Assembly: GCA_903813345.2 (NCBI GenBank)
Contig: CAIIXF020000005.1
Span: 1,796,001 to 1,860,000 of the forward strand
DNA: 64,000 nt
Direction: 5' to 3'
Source of the DNA: Owenia fusiformis
Taxonomy: Eukaryota > Annelida > Polychaeta > Sabellida > Oweniidae
Shown piece by piece: positions 62,801 to 64,000 of the stretch; position 1 is the stretch's first letter, and the number at the start of each line of letters is the position of its first letter. Position numbers and translations under genes: made by a program. The notes beneath the pieces were generated by a model. It saw nothing but the letters and a program-made list of their open reading frames with translations. It made no database searches and was not told the origin of the DNA.

Positions 62801-64000
62801 ACAACCAAACTCCAGAATTAAACACAATCGATTCCTCAGCTAGCGAGAGGAATCCCCATTGAGTCACACAAGTGCCCACAAGTGCCTTGAACCAGGCAGC
62901 CAATCAGGTTTATGATTAACAAATCCAATGACCAATCAGATAACAGGACAACCTTCCTGGTATATTCACACTTCAGATTGAATTAATTTCTTCGAAAATA
63001 ATTGGATCGGCCAGCACAATCGCAAATTAACACTGAAAGAGGGGGATTTGGGACTTCTTCTTTGGTAAGTAGATGGGTATATGTGTGGTGAAACTCAATA
63101 TGCAAAAAGTCCAGAGGGTTCTTGATTTTGCTATCCTATGGCATAGAGCCTCTTTATTCAAAATAAGCAGAACAACTTCTTGATTATTTTTATTAATCAT
63201 GTAGGTCAAAATCATACTTACAAAAACTGATCTAGATCCTATCACAAACGTTGATGCTCATTGTCACTTAAGCATGACCTTGTCAAAAACAAGAAGTGAT
63301 TTTGGTAGTTGTTTAAGAAAGATACACTTTTTGCTAGATTATTCTGTATTTGCATTCAAGTCACTCATCAGATGTCACATAGTTTGTCAAACTTTATTTT
63401 CAATTAAAATTACGTTGTTTATCATGTCGAAGTACATGCCACTATGGAAAAGAGATAAAAGGAATTAATTAAAGATAAGTAAATATTCATTTTGCTAAAA
63501 ATCTCACTCATTATCATGTGTATCATGGTAAAAGGTCCCAACATTGAAATTATGATACTATTTAATGATAATTATAAAATGTTATGGATGGTCATTAAGC
63601 CTACCCCTATAAACTTTAGAGGTAGGGGTAAAAATTGCGAAAAGTATATAAAAAATGGAGGAAATTTTCGGCACAGTTGCTTTTTACACCCAGGAAGGTT
63701 GTCTGGTCATATATGGAAAGTTCCACGATTTGTTCCGTTTTCGGCGCTTTCACCCTTTTTTATGTCACTATTTATCTCGCTATTATCAATTGGAAAAGGG
63801 TTGGCCTCGATTGTAAGCACTTAAATGTGGCACTAATTCATAAAGATTCACTTGTCATGTGAAATCAAGACTTACTTGTTATAAACGACTAGAAGATATT
63901 TCTCACTAGGACGGAGTTGAGTGTACTTGATGAGTGTTGTCGTCTTACCAGTACCTACATAAGCAAATGTATAAAAATTGCGATGGATTTTCTCGTCAGG
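50816..64000 (-). CDS. FBH1: FBH1-type UvrD superfamily DNA helicase, 3' twelve exons (5' truncated by window)
   Basis: Exons, 5' to 3': 63876-64000 (open at the window edge), 59054-59143, 58546-58771, 56558-56723, 54973-55109, 54606-54705, 54170-54291, 53783-53858, 53372-53560, 52850-53043, 51285-51422, 50816-50947. Phases agree across all junctions; about 564 residues are visible. Helicase motifs appear in order: [24 protein letters not shown] (Ia region); [28 protein letters not shown]; then [42 protein letters not shown]. The [12 protein letters not shown] and [12 protein letters not shown] blocks are characteristic of FBH1 (FBXO18), an F-box 3'-5' helicase that limits RAD51 recombination. 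The F-box would be upstream of the window and cannot be confirmed. The tail after motif VI is short and differs from vertebrate FBH1, so a paralogue is possible. Two exon ends carry tandem-duplicated splice donors. Confidence 0.92.
52359..52882 (-). repeat. 11 x 49-bp tandem array spanning a helicase splice donor
   Basis: CCCCAG (complement of the CTGGGG at the exon end) recurs at 52359, 52408, 52457, 52506, 52555, 52604, 52653, 52702, 52751, 52800 and 52849, exactly 49 bp apart. On the coding strand each unit ends an exon-like segment GAAGCGTTCTGG with donor GGGGTAGGT (GGGGTAAGT in the unit at 52457). The exon-proximal donor at 52850/52849 restores frame to the next exon (RSG joined to ENFQYP); using another shifts frame or meets a stop. 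Confidence 0.95.
54068..54192 (-). repeat. 4 x 33-bp in-frame tandem array spanning a helicase splice donor
   Basis: Units of 33 bp begin at 54068, 54101, 54134 and 54167 on the plus strand. On the coding strand each encodes [11 protein letters not shown] or the exon's own NIRIAFVG and ends GTTGGG followed by GT. Donors are after 54170, 54137, 54104 and 54071. Because 33 bp is 11 codons and there is no stop, each donor yields an in-frame exon. The first three are GTACGT, the last the weaker GTACCT. Confidence 0.93.
55201..56070. mobile_element. 870-bp TIR element in a helicase intron
   Basis: AGAGAGATTTCGCAC at the left is the inverse of GTGCGAAATCTCTCT at the right; the match continues through AGTGAAAGTACAACTTATA for about 45 bp with small gaps. 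No transposase is visible, and the target-site duplication is unclear (both flanks contain ATT). A second element is nested inside. Confidence 0.8.
55785..56005. mobile_element. 221-bp Tc1/mariner-type MITE nested in the 870-bp element
   Basis: CAGGGTGTTTCATAA at the left and TTATGAAACACCTTG at the right are inverse complements with one mismatch, flanked by TA on both sides (55783-55784, 56006-56007). It lies wholly within 55201-56070 and is therefore the younger insertion. Confidence 0.85.
57120..57995. repeat. tandem repeat, about six units of 120-150 bp
   Basis: The core 'gtattcacataccaaatatg' followed by 'aacaaaatcgctccactact' and 'gagttatagtaaaatacgtt' recurs near 57200, 57350, 57490, 57640, 57760 and 57900. 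Units differ mainly in the length of the intervening 'aaaatggccgcc...ttttcaaa' segments. Every unit carries palindrome-like GGCGGCCATTTT / AAAATGGCCGCC blocks. Confidence 0.85.
58255..58386. repeat. ACGG/ACGT tetranucleotide tract
   Basis: An uninterrupted 130-bp alternation of GGAC and GTAC tetramers. All frames are open, giving (RTDG)/(RTYV)-type strings that are not proteins. Blocks of ACGTACGT are self-complementary, so the tract can form cruciforms. Confidence 0.95.
59144..60421. other. helicase intron sequence
   Basis: 3'-proximal part of the long first visible helicase intron in this orientation. It includes C and G homopolymers at 59756-59786 (CCCCCCCC...GGGGGGGGGGGG). No coding sequence is supported. 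Confidence 0.5.
60422..62520 (-). pseudogene. decayed copy of a multi-copy HEEADSR / GCDTTSGF protein family
   Basis: Several minus-strand frames belong in order to one broken gene: a start-proximal piece (62305-62520), [19 protein letters not shown] and [13 protein letters not shown] (62008-62283), [13 protein letters not shown] and [15 protein letters not shown] (61421-61720), then [39 protein letters not shown] and [13 protein letters not shown] (60979-61437), [18 protein letters not shown] (about 60800-60870) and [19 protein letters not shown] (60422-60652). Frame changes and stops between the pieces show decay. This large family with a HEEADTR motif is abundant in cnidarian and lophotrochozoan genomes and behaves like a dispersed repeat; its function is unknown to me. 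It sits in a helicase intron in the same orientation. Confidence 0.8.
62521..63875. other. helicase intron sequence
   Basis: 5' part of the 4.7-kb intron between the P-loop exon and the next one. Short frames here lack family features; nothing further is seen. Confidence 0.5.

Noticed and set aside
1-64000. CRISPR array, prokaryotic operon or phage-defence system
   Set aside because: All supported genes are split by GT-AG introns and have animal orthologues; the regular repeats are contiguous minisatellites without spacers.

Overview
This is an AT-rich animal genomic window. Genes are split by many short GT-AG introns, intergenic and intronic DNA is full of small inverted-repeat DNA transposons and minisatellites, and the encoded proteins are clearly metazoan. 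The repeat style (ACGG/ACGT arrays, heptapeptide-like minisatellites, Tc1/mariner MITEs) and the multi-copy 'HEEADSR / GCDTTSGF' gene family suggest a lophotrochozoan, perhaps a mollusc. That assignment is an inference from style, not proof.

Layout. Positions 1-24486 hold no convincing conserved gene. This stretch contains a MULE-like MITE with a 9-bp target duplication (1768-2072), an 890-bp TIR element (9468-10357), a 1.6-kb minisatellite of 21-bp units (16449-18079), a Tc1/mariner-type MITE (18401-18990) and several dispersed repeats. A four-exon 3' portion of a secreted-looking, cysteine-rich protein gene lies at 24487-26230 (+). A two-exon gene for a signal-peptide-bearing DUF268 protein lies at 28231-29755 (-). 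An apparently intronless 466-residue orphan gene lies at 30794-32194 (-).

The right half is gene-dense. A complete 14-exon myotubularin-related MTMR14 gene (36021-44874, -, 658 aa predicted) is head-to-head with a complete six-exon ATP23 mitochondrial metalloprotease gene (45116-49565, +, 264 aa predicted). They share a 241-bp intergenic segment with two opposed CCAAT boxes. ATP23 converges on a UvrD/FBH1-type DNA helicase gene (50816 to the window edge, -), of which the last 12 exons are visible with helicase motifs I-VI; its 5' part lies beyond 64000. Introns of these genes carry Tc1/mariner remnants, a nested pair of TIR elements, a satellite-cored element with an ACGG/ACGT tail, and a decayed copy of the HEEADSR multi-copy family.

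The most unusual signal is recurrent tandem duplication exactly across exon-3'-end/splice-donor junctions: 7 x 111 bp at ATP23 exon 4 (which encodes the HEXXH active site), 4 x 33 bp and 11 x 49 bp at two helicase exons. Every copy retains a GT donor. In the 33-bp case every donor choice keeps the reading frame, so the gene could encode a ladder of isoforms differing by 11 residues. The genes do not form a pathway: MTMR14 acts on phosphoinositides in autophagy and membrane traffic, ATP23 in mitochondrial ATP synthase biogenesis, and the helicase in recombination control.
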